From: Myroides odoratimimus
GTDB taxonomy: Bacteria; Bacteroidota; Bacteroidia; Flavobacteriales; Flavobacteriaceae
Direction: 5' to 3'
Length of the DNA: 64,000 bases
Assembly: GCF_001485415.1 (NCBI RefSeq)
Contig: NZ_BCMQ01000006.1
Location: forward strand, 1-64,000
Part shown: in pieces, positions 26,690-35,623 of the stretch
Layout of the letters: each line of letters starts with the position of its first letter
How positions within the stretch are numbered: the stretch's first letter is position 1
Notes under the pieces: generated by a model
Seen by the model: the letters and a program-made list of their open reading frames with translations, nothing else
The model's database searches: none
What the model was told of the DNA's origin: nothing
Translations under genes and position numbers: made by a program

Positions 26690-29068
26690 TTAAAAGAAAT
26701 ACCTAAACTTACCTACAAAGCTTCGCCCAGGTTTTTGTAAACTAAAATTATCATAAATCATTTTATCTAAAATATTACGTCCTTCAAAAGTGAACTGATA
26801 CTTTGTGTCTTTTCCAAAACTATATGTGATAACAAAATCATGAGATACTTGATCTGGAATATTGAATTTATCCTTTCCTAATGATGGCCAATACAAATAG
26901 AACTCTTTAATGTAAGACACCGAATATCCTAATGTCAAATTATCATCCTTAAATACTTTATTAAAAGTATAATTAACATCTATGTTTCCATATAGGTAAG
27001 GTATGTTAGGCAATCTATCTTTGTATAAAATACTTTCAACACCTCCTACATATTTATTAGTATTAATTAAATTTTGATAGGTACCATTAACTCCAATATT
27101 AAAATTTCTCTTAAAGAAATATCTAATCTCTCCTTCTACTCCAGTATTCTTAATTGCTGCTAAATTCCCAAATTTTGTTTCATTCTTATTAGTTCCTGAA
27201 GGTTCTTGATAAATAAAATCTTTTGAATCTCTATAAAAACCGTTAATATCTAAAATAAATGAATGGTTTTTACTTATCTCCGGTTGATAAGTAACTCCAA
27301 TATTATAATTATAACTTATCTCTGGTTTTAATCCAAAGTTCCCCGTAATATTAACCTTATCTCCAAAAAGTTCACTTGAAGCAGGTAGTCTTACACTTTT
27401 CTCAAAGGAAGTCTTTAATTGTAAATCTTCTCTTACAAACACAGAACCAGTTATCCCATATCCGAAATCATTAGTATCTTTACTATAGTTTCGATATGCA
27501 TAATCTCCCCATTGACCTGATGGATTATAGGAGTCTGTATATTTAATATGTTGATTATAATATTTTCCAAATACAGTTACTCCCCATATAGTAGAAGGAG
27601 TATATTGATAACTCAATCCACTAATATTCTTAGTTGTCTCTGAAGGTTTATTTTTTAATACATCGTCTGGATATAATTCATCTTTCCCTTTTCGTTTAAA
27701 GAAATTAATCGTATTGCTTAAAGAGAAGTTGTGTTTATCACCAAGTTTATAATTAACAATAGTATTTACCATCCCATTATTATTTTTATATTTATACATG
27801 GTTCGATTCCTTTCACCTCCTTTTTTTCCATACATCTCTTCAAAATCCACGTAATCTCCAAGCCAATTGTATCTTCTATAGACTGTATCAATCACTTGAT
27901 CACTTCCTAGATTGTAATTAGCATTGACACTTACATCTAATCCTTCTGTAAATAAATTGTTCTTTTTATAAACAAAAGTTGGCATAACTATATCACCTCT
28001 TTGATGTAAGTTTCCAAATACAGCTTCCATCCTTGCAGCTGTCTGCACCTCCTTATAACTTTGTCCAAGATTAATACCAAACGCAATTCGATCCGCAAAA
28101 GACTTATTAATAAAACCTATTTGTCCTATAAAGTTCTCATTATGGTATTTATCATGAAAGCGTTTTACCTTTATATTTTGTCCGATTATTTTCCCACTTG
28201 TTATATCATTTACATTTACACGTACTTTATAGTCATTATCAGAGTAATTCTGATACGCATTTAATTGGGTAAAGAAACCAGACTTTTTATCTACAAATAC
28301 AAAGTTTACATTTGTACGATGTGTATTAAAGGAACCATATGAATAAGACATATCTAAAGAAGTCTTATCATATGTGTTAGTAATGATATTTACAGCTCCT
28401 CCTAATGCATCTGATCCTAATCCAACAGGAACAACTCCTTTATATATCTCTATACGATTTGCTAAATTTATTGGAATATTATTCATCTGAAAAGCAGAAC
28501 CGAAATTATCCATTGGTATTCCATCAATAAAAAATTTAATTTGGTTACCACTATATCCATTTAAAGAAATATTCATTGCCGAACCTACTCCACCATCTTG
28601 TCTAACGCGGACACCACTAGTTTTATCAAGGGCTTGACCTATATCAAGCGCTCTATTATGTAATTTAACAGCATCTACTACCGCAACATTATATGCTTTT
28701 TCTTTAACTAATTGTACTTTACTTTTTCCCTGTATATTAATCTCTGAAAGATTATAATTATCAGGCGTTAGTGTAATGCTAAATACTTTATCACCATTTA
28801 CTGTTACCTTTTGTGAGAAAAATGTGTAACCAATATAACTGACCTCAACAGTATACTGTTTATTTGATTGTAATTTAGGAATGATGTACCTCCCATTTGA
28901 ATCAGTCTGCCCGAACTTATTGTTCTCTTTTATTACTACAGTCGCTCCTATAACAATTTCTCCAGAATTATCTTTAACGACTCCCTGAATACTAACTAAT
29001 TCTTGTGCATATCCTAGATGAATCGTACCTAAGAAGACAACTATAAAATACTTTATAAAACTTCTCAT
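26690..29068 (-). CDS. TonB-dependent outer-membrane receptor, probable iron/siderophore type
   Basis: 792 residues. Signal peptide ending GYAQ; CarboxypepD_reg-like domain (about 25-110; IQGVVKDNSGEIVIGATVVIKE); plug (about 120-235) with VDAVKLHNRALDIGQALDKTSGVRVR and IEIYKGVVPVGLGSDALGGAVNIIT; then a barrel ending in aromatic Phe (GKFRYFF). It is 82 bp downstream of a DUF4374 lipoprotein gene, separated by a hairpin that may lower its expression. The combination resembles the Bacteroides Xus xenosiderophore system; substrate is inferred, not shown. Confidence 0.93.
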   Translation of the reverse strand: MRSFIKYFIVVFLGTIHLGYAQELVSIQGVVKDNSGEIVIGATVVIKENNKFGQTDSNGRYIIPKLQSNKQYTVEVSYIGYTFFSQKVTVNGDKVFSITLTPDNYNLSEINIQGKSKVQLVKEKAYNVAVVDAVKLHNRALDIGQALDKTSGVRVRQDGGVGSAMNISLNGYSGNQIKFFIDGIPMDNFGSAFQMNNIPINLANRIEIYKGVVPVGLGSDALGGAVNIITNTYDKTSLDMSYSYGSFNTHRTNVNFVFVDKKSGFFTQLNAYQNYSDNDYKVRVNVNDITSGKIIGQNIKVKRFHDKYHNENFIGQIGFINKSFADRIAFGINLGQSYKEVQTAARMEAVFGNLHQRGDIVMPTFVYKKNNLFTEGLDVSVNANYNLGSDQVIDTVYRRYNWLGDYVDFEEMYGKKGGERNRTMYKYKNNNGMVNTIVNYKLGDKHNFSLSNTINFFKRKGKDELYPDDVLKNKPSETTKNISGLSYQYTPSTIWGVTVFGKYYNQHIKYTDSYNPSGQWGDYAYRNYSKDTNDFGYGITGSVFVREDLQLKTSFEKSVRLPASSELFGDKVNITGNFGLKPEISYNYNIGVTYQPEISKNHSFILDINGFYRDSKDFIYQEPSGTNKNETKFGNLAAIKNTGVEGEIRYFFKRNFNIGVNGTYQNLINTNKYVGGVESILYKDRLPNIPYLYGNIDVNYTFNKVFKDDNLTLGYSVSYIKEFYLYWPSLGKDKFNIPDQVSHDFVITYSFGKDTKYQFTFEGRNILDKMIYDNFSLQKPGRSFVGKFRYFF

Positions 29069-29097
29069 ATGTATTATTATAAATATTGATGTAAGAA

Positions 29098-29126
29098 AAA
29101 GACAACCTATTGATATGGTTGTCTTT
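29098..29126 (-). terminator. Hairpin between DUF4374 and TonB receptor genes
   Basis: Perfect 10-bp stem aaagacaacc / ggttgtcttt with a 9-nt loop and T-run on the minus strand. Because the receptor gene starts 30 nt later, it may work as a partial terminator that sets different levels of the two products. Confidence 0.8.
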
Positions 29127-29149
29127 AGTATGTTTTATAAATTATAGTA

Positions 29150-30397
29150 TTATTTAGAAGCTACTTTAGTAATAGCAGTAATAGTTCCACCTTCTACCTT
29201 TATACCTTTAGTAGCAGTACCTTTCTCTGCGTCCATCTTATATACAAAACTACCTTCTTTAGTAGTAACTCCTACATATACAGTTTTACCATCCATTACC
29301 GCATAATTTCCTTTATCTGAGAACCCAAGATCTTTAATCCCTTCAGGTAATCCCTCTACCCATTTAAATGTTTTTGTATACACATTTAAACTTGCGTAAC
29401 GTACATCTCCTGATTCTAATTTATTATTTTCAAGTCTAGCAATGAAATTACCTTTACCTGCATAGATAAAATTATTCACAAAGTACCCATTAGTTGATTT
29501 TTCTATATCCCAGAAATAAGTATTGTCAAACTCTAATGTTTTACCATCTATTTTCAAAATACCTGATGGGTTTTTACTAAGTAATTTTCCTTTCTCTGTA
29601 ACATTAGCACTAGAGAATGCATATCCATCTCCTTTTTCGTCTTGAATTAATCCATTTTTAAAATACCCTCCTATGTAAGAACTCTTATCACTTTTAATTA
29701 CTTTTTCTAATTTCATACTTGGGTATTCGTATACTGCAGCCCATGCTGTATTAGGAAATGATGTTCCCCAAACATCTCCAGTAATACCTCTCATAGAGAA
29801 ATAAGGAGCTACTAACTTGTTCCCTATCTGAGTTAATCCACTGAAGTGAGCTCTTTCTCCATTATTTGCAAGTTCTACTGTATTAATTACTCCCTGTTTA
29901 GTTATCACATCTGAGTCTGTATTCACAATATACCAAGGTGCAATTTCTACTCCTGAACGCGGAACTTTCCACATTACAAAATCATTATCTATAGCTCCAT
30001 ATACTTGTACTGTCTCAGTCACAAAGTTATTAGTCTTCTCTAACTTTCCATTTTTATTTAAAGCATAAGCCGTTACAGCCCCTGGATTACCTTGACCATA
30101 TAGTAAACTGTAAAACTTATTCTTAGCTGTTAAATAATAACGATAAGCCCCATCTTGCTCTATACCGTTATTAATTAAACTAACAGAACCTTTCTCAATA
30201 TCTTCTACTGTAAGTAAATAATCTGCGATATCTGTATGCTCTACTGATGAAGCTGCAATAACAAATCTTTCTACTTTCTGATTTTCTCCTCCTCCTTCTT
30301 CTGTTTCATCATTTGGAGAACTATTGTCATCACTACTACAAGAAGCAATACTTGCCATTAAACCTAACACTAAAAGTGATCGTAAATATTTTTTCAT
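29150..30397 (-). CDS. DUF4374 surface-type lipoprotein
   Basis: 415 residues. Lipoprotein signal with lipobox ASCS (SIASCSSDDNSS), followed by an acidic, glycine-rich linker (SPNDETEEGGGE) like the lipoprotein export signals of Bacteroidota surface lipoproteins. The body is a predicted beta-propeller (repeated strands with YLLTVEDIEKG, TAYALNKNGKL, AAVYEYPSMKL, ASLNVYTKTF). DUF4374 proteins are encoded beside TonB receptors; from memory, XusB of Bacteroides thetaiotaomicron, which binds enterobactin, belongs here. Probable ligand-capture partner of the downstream receptor. Confidence 0.85.
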   Translation of the reverse strand: MKKYLRSLLVLGLMASIASCSSDDNSSPNDETEEGGGENQKVERFVIAASSVEHTDIADYLLTVEDIEKGSVSLINNGIEQDGAYRYYLTAKNKFYSLLYGQGNPGAVTAYALNKNGKLEKTNNFVTETVQVYGAIDNDFVMWKVPRSGVEIAPWYIVNTDSDVITKQGVINTVELANNGERAHFSGLTQIGNKLVAPYFSMRGITGDVWGTSFPNTAWAAVYEYPSMKLEKVIKSDKSSYIGGYFKNGLIQDEKGDGYAFSSANVTEKGKLLSKNPSGILKIDGKTLEFDNTYFWDIEKSTNGYFVNNFIYAGKGNFIARLENNKLESGDVRYASLNVYTKTFKWVEGLPEGIKDLGFSDKGNYAVMDGKTVYVGVTTKEGSFVYKMDAEKGTATKGIKVEGGTITAITKVASK

Positions 30398-30432
30398 AAT
30401 TTATATTTATTTAGACTAATTTTATATAAGTG

Positions 30433-30464
30433 CAAATATATAGTAAAACTTAACATAAAATCAA
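30433..30464 (-). promoter_or_regulatory. Promoter of the DUF4374-TonB receptor operon
   Basis: Minus strand: TTG, 21-bp spacer, TATATTTG, 36 nt before the ATG. No obvious Fur box is seen between the promoter and the gene. Confidence 0.7.
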
Positions 30465-30508
30465 GTTATGCGAGTATTTATTTTTAATAAATCTAAATAA
30501 TAAAAAAA

Positions 30509-30537
30509 GGCGATTATTCATTGTATGAATAATCGCC
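30509..30537 (-). terminator. Terminator after the small Gly-rich protein gene
   Basis: 12-13-bp stem aggcgattattca / tgaataatcgcct with a 3-nt loop; minus-strand T-run follows. Confidence 0.9.
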
Positions 30538-30560
30538 TCTATATTAATGCGTTATAACGA

Positions 30561-31037
30561 CTAGAACAATCCTTTTAATTTATCGATTGCTCCTCCTAAT
30601 CCTTCTTTTCCTCCTAGTAAAGACCCTAGCATATCTTGTGCTCCTCCTTGTCCTAGTCCACTTAGGATTGTAGACATATCAAAACCTGATTCTCCTCCTT
30701 GTATTTTAGCTACTATAGCTGATACCACTTGCGGTACTACACCATTAGCAAAACTTCCAGCTACACCTTCTGATAAACCTAATTTACCAACTAATCCACT
30801 GATAAGGTTACCTATCATACCTGTTACGATAGGATTAGATGCAATATTAGAAGCTTGACCTGATAATAAATTAGTCAATCCACTAATATCTCCAGAGCTA
30901 ACACTATCCTTTAATCCATTGATAATACTGTCTCCTGTTTCTTTAGTAACTGCACTTGTAAGATCTGACGTGATCCCACCTTTAGCCACTTCACTAGAAC
31001 TAATCTGTTCTACTAATTTTGTAATTTGCTCTAACAT
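30561..31037 (-). CDS. Glycine-rich helical protein, DUF937/DUF2780-like
   Basis: 158 residues, no signal peptide. Composition rich in Gly, Ser, Ala and Leu with amphipathic helices (GLTNLLSGQASNIASNP; MIGNLISGLVGKLGLSEGVAGSFANGVVPQVVSAIVAKI) and a C-terminal MLGSLLGGKEGLGGAIDKLKGLF. It resembles small DUF937-type proteins that are common in Bacteroidota; function unknown. Lies 32 bp behind the SerA-like gene and may be cotranscribed with it. Confidence 0.7.
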   Translation of the reverse strand: MLEQITKLVEQISSSEVAKGGITSDLTSAVTKETGDSIINGLKDSVSSGDISGLTNLLSGQASNIASNPIVTGMIGNLISGLVGKLGLSEGVAGSFANGVVPQVVSAIVAKIQGGESGFDMSTILSGLGQGGAQDMLGSLLGGKEGLGGAIDKLKGLF

Positions 31038-31069
31038 AGTTTTATTTTTTAGATGTATAAAACTACTTA

Positions 31070-32020
31070 TTATTTTCGCAATACTTGCATTTTCTCAAAA
31101 ATTTCATCCCATATTAACACTTTACTTTCATCAGTAGAAGCATTAATATTAGGAGATAAAGAAAAGGCAGGTTGCATCAATACTTGAATAGCGGGATGAG
31201 GCTCCTCTTCGAATCGATCAATCCCAGCAAACAATACCGTTTCAGCATTTACTACATCCACTAAATCTACTTCGTTAATCGCTTCTGGATAAGCACAGTT
31301 AATCACTCCTATCAAGTTATGAGCATGACTAAATGCCTCTTTATCTAAGATATACTTTTGATAATGTTTAGTATGAATAGTGACAAAATGAGAATCATGT
31401 AATAATCTATGCATATCTGTAGAAGCCAAATCTACTCTAAAGTGTATTCCATTTGGCAATACAAAGTCAGCTTTAATCTCAGGTACTGAGGCATCTGTAT
31501 ACAACACATTCATTCCTAAAGCCAACGCTTTTTGAGCCACCTTCTCTCCTGCTGTATTTAAACCTATAATCCCAAGTGTCTTACCTGCTAATTCAATCCC
31601 ATTGCTATAAGACTGCTGTAGAGATTTAAAGCTAGCATCGCCTTCTAAAGGCATATTGCGGTTCGACTCTTGTAACAAACGACATCCCGAAAACAAATGT
31701 GCAAATACTAACTCTGCAGTAGCATTAGACAATGCTTCTTCTGCCCATATTACCTTAATACCACAACTTTTGATATAATCTATACTATCTAAGTCTATCG
31801 AAGTACCTGCAAAAACAATAGCTTTTAGATGGGACATCTCATCTATCATTTTTTTATTCAATAAAGTTCCCTGTTGTAACAACAGAATCTCTATCTCATT
31901 CTTACTTGTATAATTAACTAACTGTTCGTGAGCTACACGAACCTCTTTTACTTCAAATCCCAATCCCTCTAAGTCGTTCTTTACTTCTTCTGGGATACCA
32001 TCATTCGCTAATATTCTCAT
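31070..32020 (-). CDS. SerA-like D-2-hydroxyacid dehydrogenase fold protein with degenerate active site
   Basis: 316 residues aligning end to end with flavobacterial SerA (ELVFAHLFSGCRLL, NRNMPLEGDASF, GIELAGKTLGIIG). Key positions differ: the nucleotide loop GxGxxG reads GLNTAG (153-158); the usual VRSAT block reads LQQGT (48-52); the catalytic Arg motif N-x-A-R-G reads NCAYPE with Tyr244; and the catalytic His of TPHIGAxT is Asn291 (SPNINAST). Only the Glu (FEEEP, E273) remains. It is encoded 20 bp after serC, where SerA would be expected. Probably not an active 3-phosphoglycerate dehydrogenase. Confidence 0.88.
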   Translation of the reverse strand: MRILANDGIPEEVKNDLEGLGFEVKEVRVAHEQLVNYTSKNEIEILLLQQGTLLNKKMIDEMSHLKAIVFAGTSIDLDSIDYIKSCGIKVIWAEEALSNATAELVFAHLFSGCRLLQESNRNMPLEGDASFKSLQQSYSNGIELAGKTLGIIGLNTAGEKVAQKALALGMNVLYTDASVPEIKADFVLPNGIHFRVDLASTDMHRLLHDSHFVTIHTKHYQKYILDKEAFSHAHNLIGVINCAYPEAINEVDLVDVVNAETVLFAGIDRFEEEPHPAIQVLMQPAFSLSPNINASTDESKVLIWDEIFEKMQVLRK

Positions 32021-32040
32021 CTGCGTTATTTGGTTCTTTA

Positions 32041-33108
32041 TTAAATCTTTGATTTCATCGTATGTAACACTTCTACTAGAGCATCCACACTCTCTTGTTT
32101 CAAGGCATTATACAGAGAAGCGCGATATCCTCCAGCTACTCGATGACCTTTTATATTGGTGATATTCGCCTCCATACACAATGTATCGAAGACCCTTCTC
32201 ATTGTCTCTTCTTTAAAATCAAAAGTCATATTCATCTTTGATCGATATGCTACATCAGCTAGTCCTACTACATAATCTAACTCATCTATAGCACGATATA
32301 GAGTAGCTGCTTTTTGATTATTAATCTTTTCGATAGCCTCTACACCTCCTAAACGTTGTAACCATCTCAAGTTTAATAAACTCGTGTATATAGCAAACAC
32401 ATTAGCTGTGTGATATAAACTACCTTTATCGATATGCTCAGCATAATCCATCATTTGAGGTATCATGCGACCTGACTTACCAAGAATACTATCTTTTACT
32501 AAAACAACACTTAACCCTGCTGGGCCTATATTCTTTTGTGCTCCAGCATAGATTAGGTCTATTTTATCACAGTCATATACTCTAGAATAAATATCCGAAC
32601 TCATATCACAGACTATCGGACAGTCTGCCTTAGGCACATCGCTAAACTGCGTACCATATATTGTATTATTAGAAGTATAATGCACATAATCTAGCCCCGA
32701 AGGAATAACGATATCTTCTGGGATATAAGCATATTTTCTATCCTTAGAAGTAGCTAATACCTCAACTTGACCGAATGTTTCTGCCTGTGCTATAGCCTTA
32801 GAAGACCAATTACCTGTATCGATATATCCTGCTCGTTTCTGCATTAGATTATATGGAACCCTTAAGAATTCCATACTTGCTCCTCCTTGTAAGAATAGAG
32901 CTGAATACCTCTTCCCATCTAGTCCCAACAGAGACAGAGCCAAATGCTGTGCTTCTTCTAGTACAGCTATAAACTCCTTACTGCGATGAGAAATCGAAAG
33001 TATAGATAATCCACTTCCATTAAAATCCAATACAGCATCTGCAGCTCCTTTATATACCTCATCTGGTAATAGACATGGCCCTGCACAGAAATTATGTACT
33101 TTAATCAT
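32041..33108 (-). CDS. serC: Phosphoserine aminotransferase
   Basis: 355 residues, normal length. PLP-dependent enzyme of serine biosynthesis (3-phosphohydroxypyruvate to phosphoserine). Seen: NFCAGPCLLPDEVY at the N terminus, ISHRSKEF, LFLQGGASMEF, and the PLP lysine in IYAGAQKNIGPAGLSVV; C-terminal GHRVAGGYRASLYNA is typical SerC. First gene of a serC / serA-like pair. Repeat cluster 3 occupies most of its upstream region. Confidence 0.96.
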   Translation of the reverse strand: MIKVHNFCAGPCLLPDEVYKGAADAVLDFNGSGLSILSISHRSKEFIAVLEEAQHLALSLLGLDGKRYSALFLQGGASMEFLRVPYNLMQKRAGYIDTGNWSSKAIAQAETFGQVEVLATSKDRKYAYIPEDIVIPSGLDYVHYTSNNTIYGTQFSDVPKADCPIVCDMSSDIYSRVYDCDKIDLIYAGAQKNIGPAGLSVVLVKDSILGKSGRMIPQMMDYAEHIDKGSLYHTANVFAIYTSLLNLRWLQRLGGVEAIEKINNQKAATLYRAIDELDYVVGLADVAYRSKMNMTFDFKEETMRRVFDTLCMEANITNIKGHRVAGGYRASLYNALKQESVDALVEVLHTMKSKI

Positions 33109-33210
33109 GTTTTGTTGTTTTTTCTGTGAAACTGTGAATTTGTGAAACTGTGAAATCGTTTTTTTGTAATGTCGTTTTTTTGTGATATCGTGAAATTGTT
33201 CAGTCTATAA
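33109..33210 (-). repeat. Degenerate tgtgaaa/tgtgatat short repeats upstream of serC
   Basis: Runs of ctgtgaaa and tttttttgtgata-like segments, ending with cagtctat. The composition and order match the stretch at 15428-15500 beside cluster 2, showing that both clusters carry the same flanking module. Confidence 0.8.
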
Positions 33211-33227
33211 TCCTAAAATTAATCTAT

Positions 33228-33580
33228 CAGTTGGCGCGGATTTATAATCCGTGCCATGTTCTTTAAACATTAACTGTGACACGCAAAATATTGCGTCTCT
33301 ACTAATGCTGATGTGGTTTGTAACCCGCGCCGTATATCAGTTGGCGCGGATTTATAATCCGTGCCTTTACTTACTGTGACACGCAAAATATTGCGTTTCT
33401 ACTTGCTGTCACAGATTTATAACCTGTACCGTATATCAGTGTGCACGGATCTATAATCCGTGCCATGTTCTATAAACATTAACTGTGACACGCAAAATAT
33501 TGCGTCTCTACTAATGCTGGTGTGGTTTGTAACCTGTTCCGTATATCAGTTGGCGCGGATTTATAATCCGTGCCATCTCT
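33228..33580. repeat. Mosaic palindromic repeat cluster 3
   Basis: Alternating palindromes: ggcgcggatttataatccgt-type elements at about 33232, 33342, 33442 and 33552, and gacacgcaaaatattgcgtc elements at 33278, 33378 and 33487, with a period of about 100-110 bp. Linkers include taatgctgatgtggtttgta. The gacacgc element is the same as in cluster 2 and, inverted, as in the array at 1-300. Lies between serC and the acyl-CoA reductase gene. Confidence 0.95.
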
Positions 33581-33585
33581 AATCA

Positions 33586-34644
33586 TTACAATCCTAACAA
33601 AAATTCAATAGTATCCACATTATCAGCATAATCCCATAACTGTGGTTCTTGTGTCTGTCCAAAAGCAATACTGCCATCTACTAGATTATTAGACACGATA
33701 CATTGTATCTTATCCACATCCTCAGCTAGTCTCGCTTTTACCTCATTAATATCAGTATAGTATTCATAGAATACAGACGATATAGGTGAAGCATATCCCT
33801 TATCCTCTTTCACAGTTAAGAATCCATTATCTAGAATCTTAAACTCACTCATTAAGAATACAGCTTTATTATAATCATAGTTATTAGAATATTTCTCATA
33901 TTCTATAACATCTTTGTACTCAAACATACCTTGATAAAAACTATCAAATACATAACCTTCTGGTACGAATATCTTAGATACATTACGGCATCCTAAGCCG
34001 TAGTATGTAAACACATCTTTACCTAAAGCCACCATATCCTCATGACTCTCTGTACCATCTAAGACAGCAACAGAGTTTCTATTCTTGCGAATGATATTAG
34101 GAACACTATTAAAGTAATAATCAAAATAACGAGCTGTATTATTACTTCCTGTAGCTATCACTGCATCAAATCCTTCCATCTTCCCTTCAATAAAATCAAA
34201 ACGACTAGCAAATCCAGGCTCTACAGCTACTAAGTAATTCGCTAAAAAAGGAAGTAATTTTTGGTCATTAGAAGACATTTTTACCTTAGCAATATTACCC
34301 GAAATCAATACACTGATAAAATCGTGAAATCCTACTAAAGGAATATTACCTGCTAAAATCAATCCTACTCGCTTATTAGGCTCAGTAGAAAAATCATATT
34401 TTGAAGTCCACTTTTCTAAATTATCTTGTGTCAACGCACTTGCCCAAGAGTTGATCGAGATCACTACTTGTTCTAATGTGAACCATCCATTGTAGTTTAC
34501 TGAGCTGTGAATCAGCTCTTCAAACTTTGAAAAAAATTCATCATTATGACATACATCATTGTTTTTTACAAATTCATTTGCAGCGAATTGGCTCAAAAAT
34601 TGACCTAACTTAACAAATGCATTTTTTTTAACATCTAAATTCAT
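33586..34644 (-). CDS. LuxC-like acyl-CoA reductase
   Basis: 352 residues with the aldehyde-dehydrogenase-like fold of the LuxC family: KRVGLILAGNIPLVGFHDFISVLISGN, KMSSNDQKLLPFL, the EGKMEGFDAVIATGSNNTARYFDYYF NAD-binding part and the catalytic Cys in FTYYGLGCRNVSKIFVPEG. It would reduce an acyl-CoA to an aldehyde with NAD(P)H. It is divergent from the ferredoxin gene with 74 bp between. The physiological substrate in Flavobacteriaceae is unknown. Confidence 0.88.
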   Translation of the reverse strand: MNLDVKKNAFVKLGQFLSQFAANEFVKNNDVCHNDEFFSKFEELIHSSVNYNGWFTLEQVVISINSWASALTQDNLEKWTSKYDFSTEPNKRVGLILAGNIPLVGFHDFISVLISGNIAKVKMSSNDQKLLPFLANYLVAVEPGFASRFDFIEGKMEGFDAVIATGSNNTARYFDYYFNSVPNIIRKNRNSVAVLDGTESHEDMVALGKDVFTYYGLGCRNVSKIFVPEGYVFDSFYQGMFEYKDVIEYEKYSNNYDYNKAVFLMSEFKILDNGFLTVKEDKGYASPISSVFYEYYTDINEVKARLAEDVDKIQCIVSNNLVDGSIAFGQTQEPQLWDYADNVDTIEFLLGL

Positions 34645-34650
34645 ATTGAC

Positions 34651-34681
34651 TTGTTTGTGAATTGTTTTGGGTGTAAATTTG
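34651..34681 (+). promoter_or_regulatory. Promoter of the ferredoxin gene
   Basis: TTG (34651), 20-bp spacer, TAAATTTG (34674-34681), 37 nt before the ATG; a good match to the Bacteroidota consensus. The TTG falls just upstream of the divergent reductase start. Confidence 0.75.
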
Positions 34682-34715
34682 CATACAAAGTTAATACATA
34701 TAAAACAAAATATAA

Positions 34716-35069
<354 letters not shown>

Positions 35070-35078
35070 GCAACATAT

Positions 35079-35106
35079 AAAGCTACTCTCTATGAGTAGC
35101 TTTTTT
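35079..35106 (+). terminator. Terminator of the ferredoxin gene
   Basis: 10-bp stem aaagctactc / gagtagcttt, loop 5 nt, T-run. Confidence 0.9.
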
Positions 35107-35136
35107 CATGTATTACCATAGCCATAAACCTCTACT

Positions 35137-35160
35137 AGCTCAAGGATTCTTGAGCTTTTT
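35137..35160 (+). terminator. Second terminator-like hairpin
   Basis: Perfect 8-bp stem agctcaag / cttgagct with a 4-nt loop and a T-rich tail, only 30 bp after the first terminator with no gene between them. Probably a backup terminator. Confidence 0.75.
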
Positions 35161-35278
35161 GTTTTTGACCTTTCGTTGTAATACAATCCTTATTTCCATT
35201 ACAACTCTAAATTACAATTAGTTATAAAATTATTTTTTATTAACTTTATAGGTAATTAACACAAAAAACAAAATCATT

Positions 35279-35506
35279 ATGAACAAATCTCATGCATTTT
35301 GGATCACGGCCATGATCCTTATCACGACCTCAGCCTTTGCAGATAGTCCCTCCATCAAGATATGGGGAGGTGGACTTACACTAGGTTCGCTTATCGCAGT
35401 ATTCCTATCTTGGACGAGAAATAAATCTATTCTTTGGGCCATTGTCCATTTCTTTCTCGGATGGTTATATGTGATTTATTATTTCTTTAGCAACAACTCT
35501 AAATAG
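35279..35506 (+). CDS. Small membrane protein
   Basis: 75 residues. Signal peptide-like start (MNKSHAFWITAMILITTSAFA) then two membrane segments (GGGLTLGSLIAVFLSW; SILWAIVHFFLGWLYVIYYFF). The second half resembles small two-helix proteins of the superinfection-immunity type in having an H..LGW..VIYY pattern, but the match is weak and I assign no function. Bounded by a perfect 17-bp terminator downstream. Confidence 0.75.
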   Translation: MNKSHAFWITAMILITTSAFADSPSIKIWGGGLTLGSLIAVFLSWTRNKSILWAIVHFFLGWLYVIYYFFSNNSK

Positions 35507-35513
35507 TATAAAA

Positions 35514-35547
35514 AATACGCTCTGATGACTAGTCATCAGAGCGTATT
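35514..35547. terminator. Perfect 34-bp palindromic terminator
   Basis: Arms aatacgctctgatgact / agtcatcagagcgtatt are exact reverse complements with no spacer; A-run on the left, moderately T-rich right. Serves the small membrane protein gene. Confidence 0.85.
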
Positions 35548-35623
35548 CATTTCTATCTCTTCCCTATTGAATGTTACACTCAATTAGTTTATATCGCCAA
35601 TCATATTATACCAAGTTAATATC

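Noticed and set aside
15515..33580. Repeat clusters considered as CRISPR arrays
   Set aside because: Repeated parts are long and mosaic, the intervening parts are themselves repeated rather than unique spacers, and no cas genes are present.
35279..35506. Small membrane protein as a phage superinfection-immunity protein
   Set aside because: Only a loose pattern in the second helix; no phage genes nearby.
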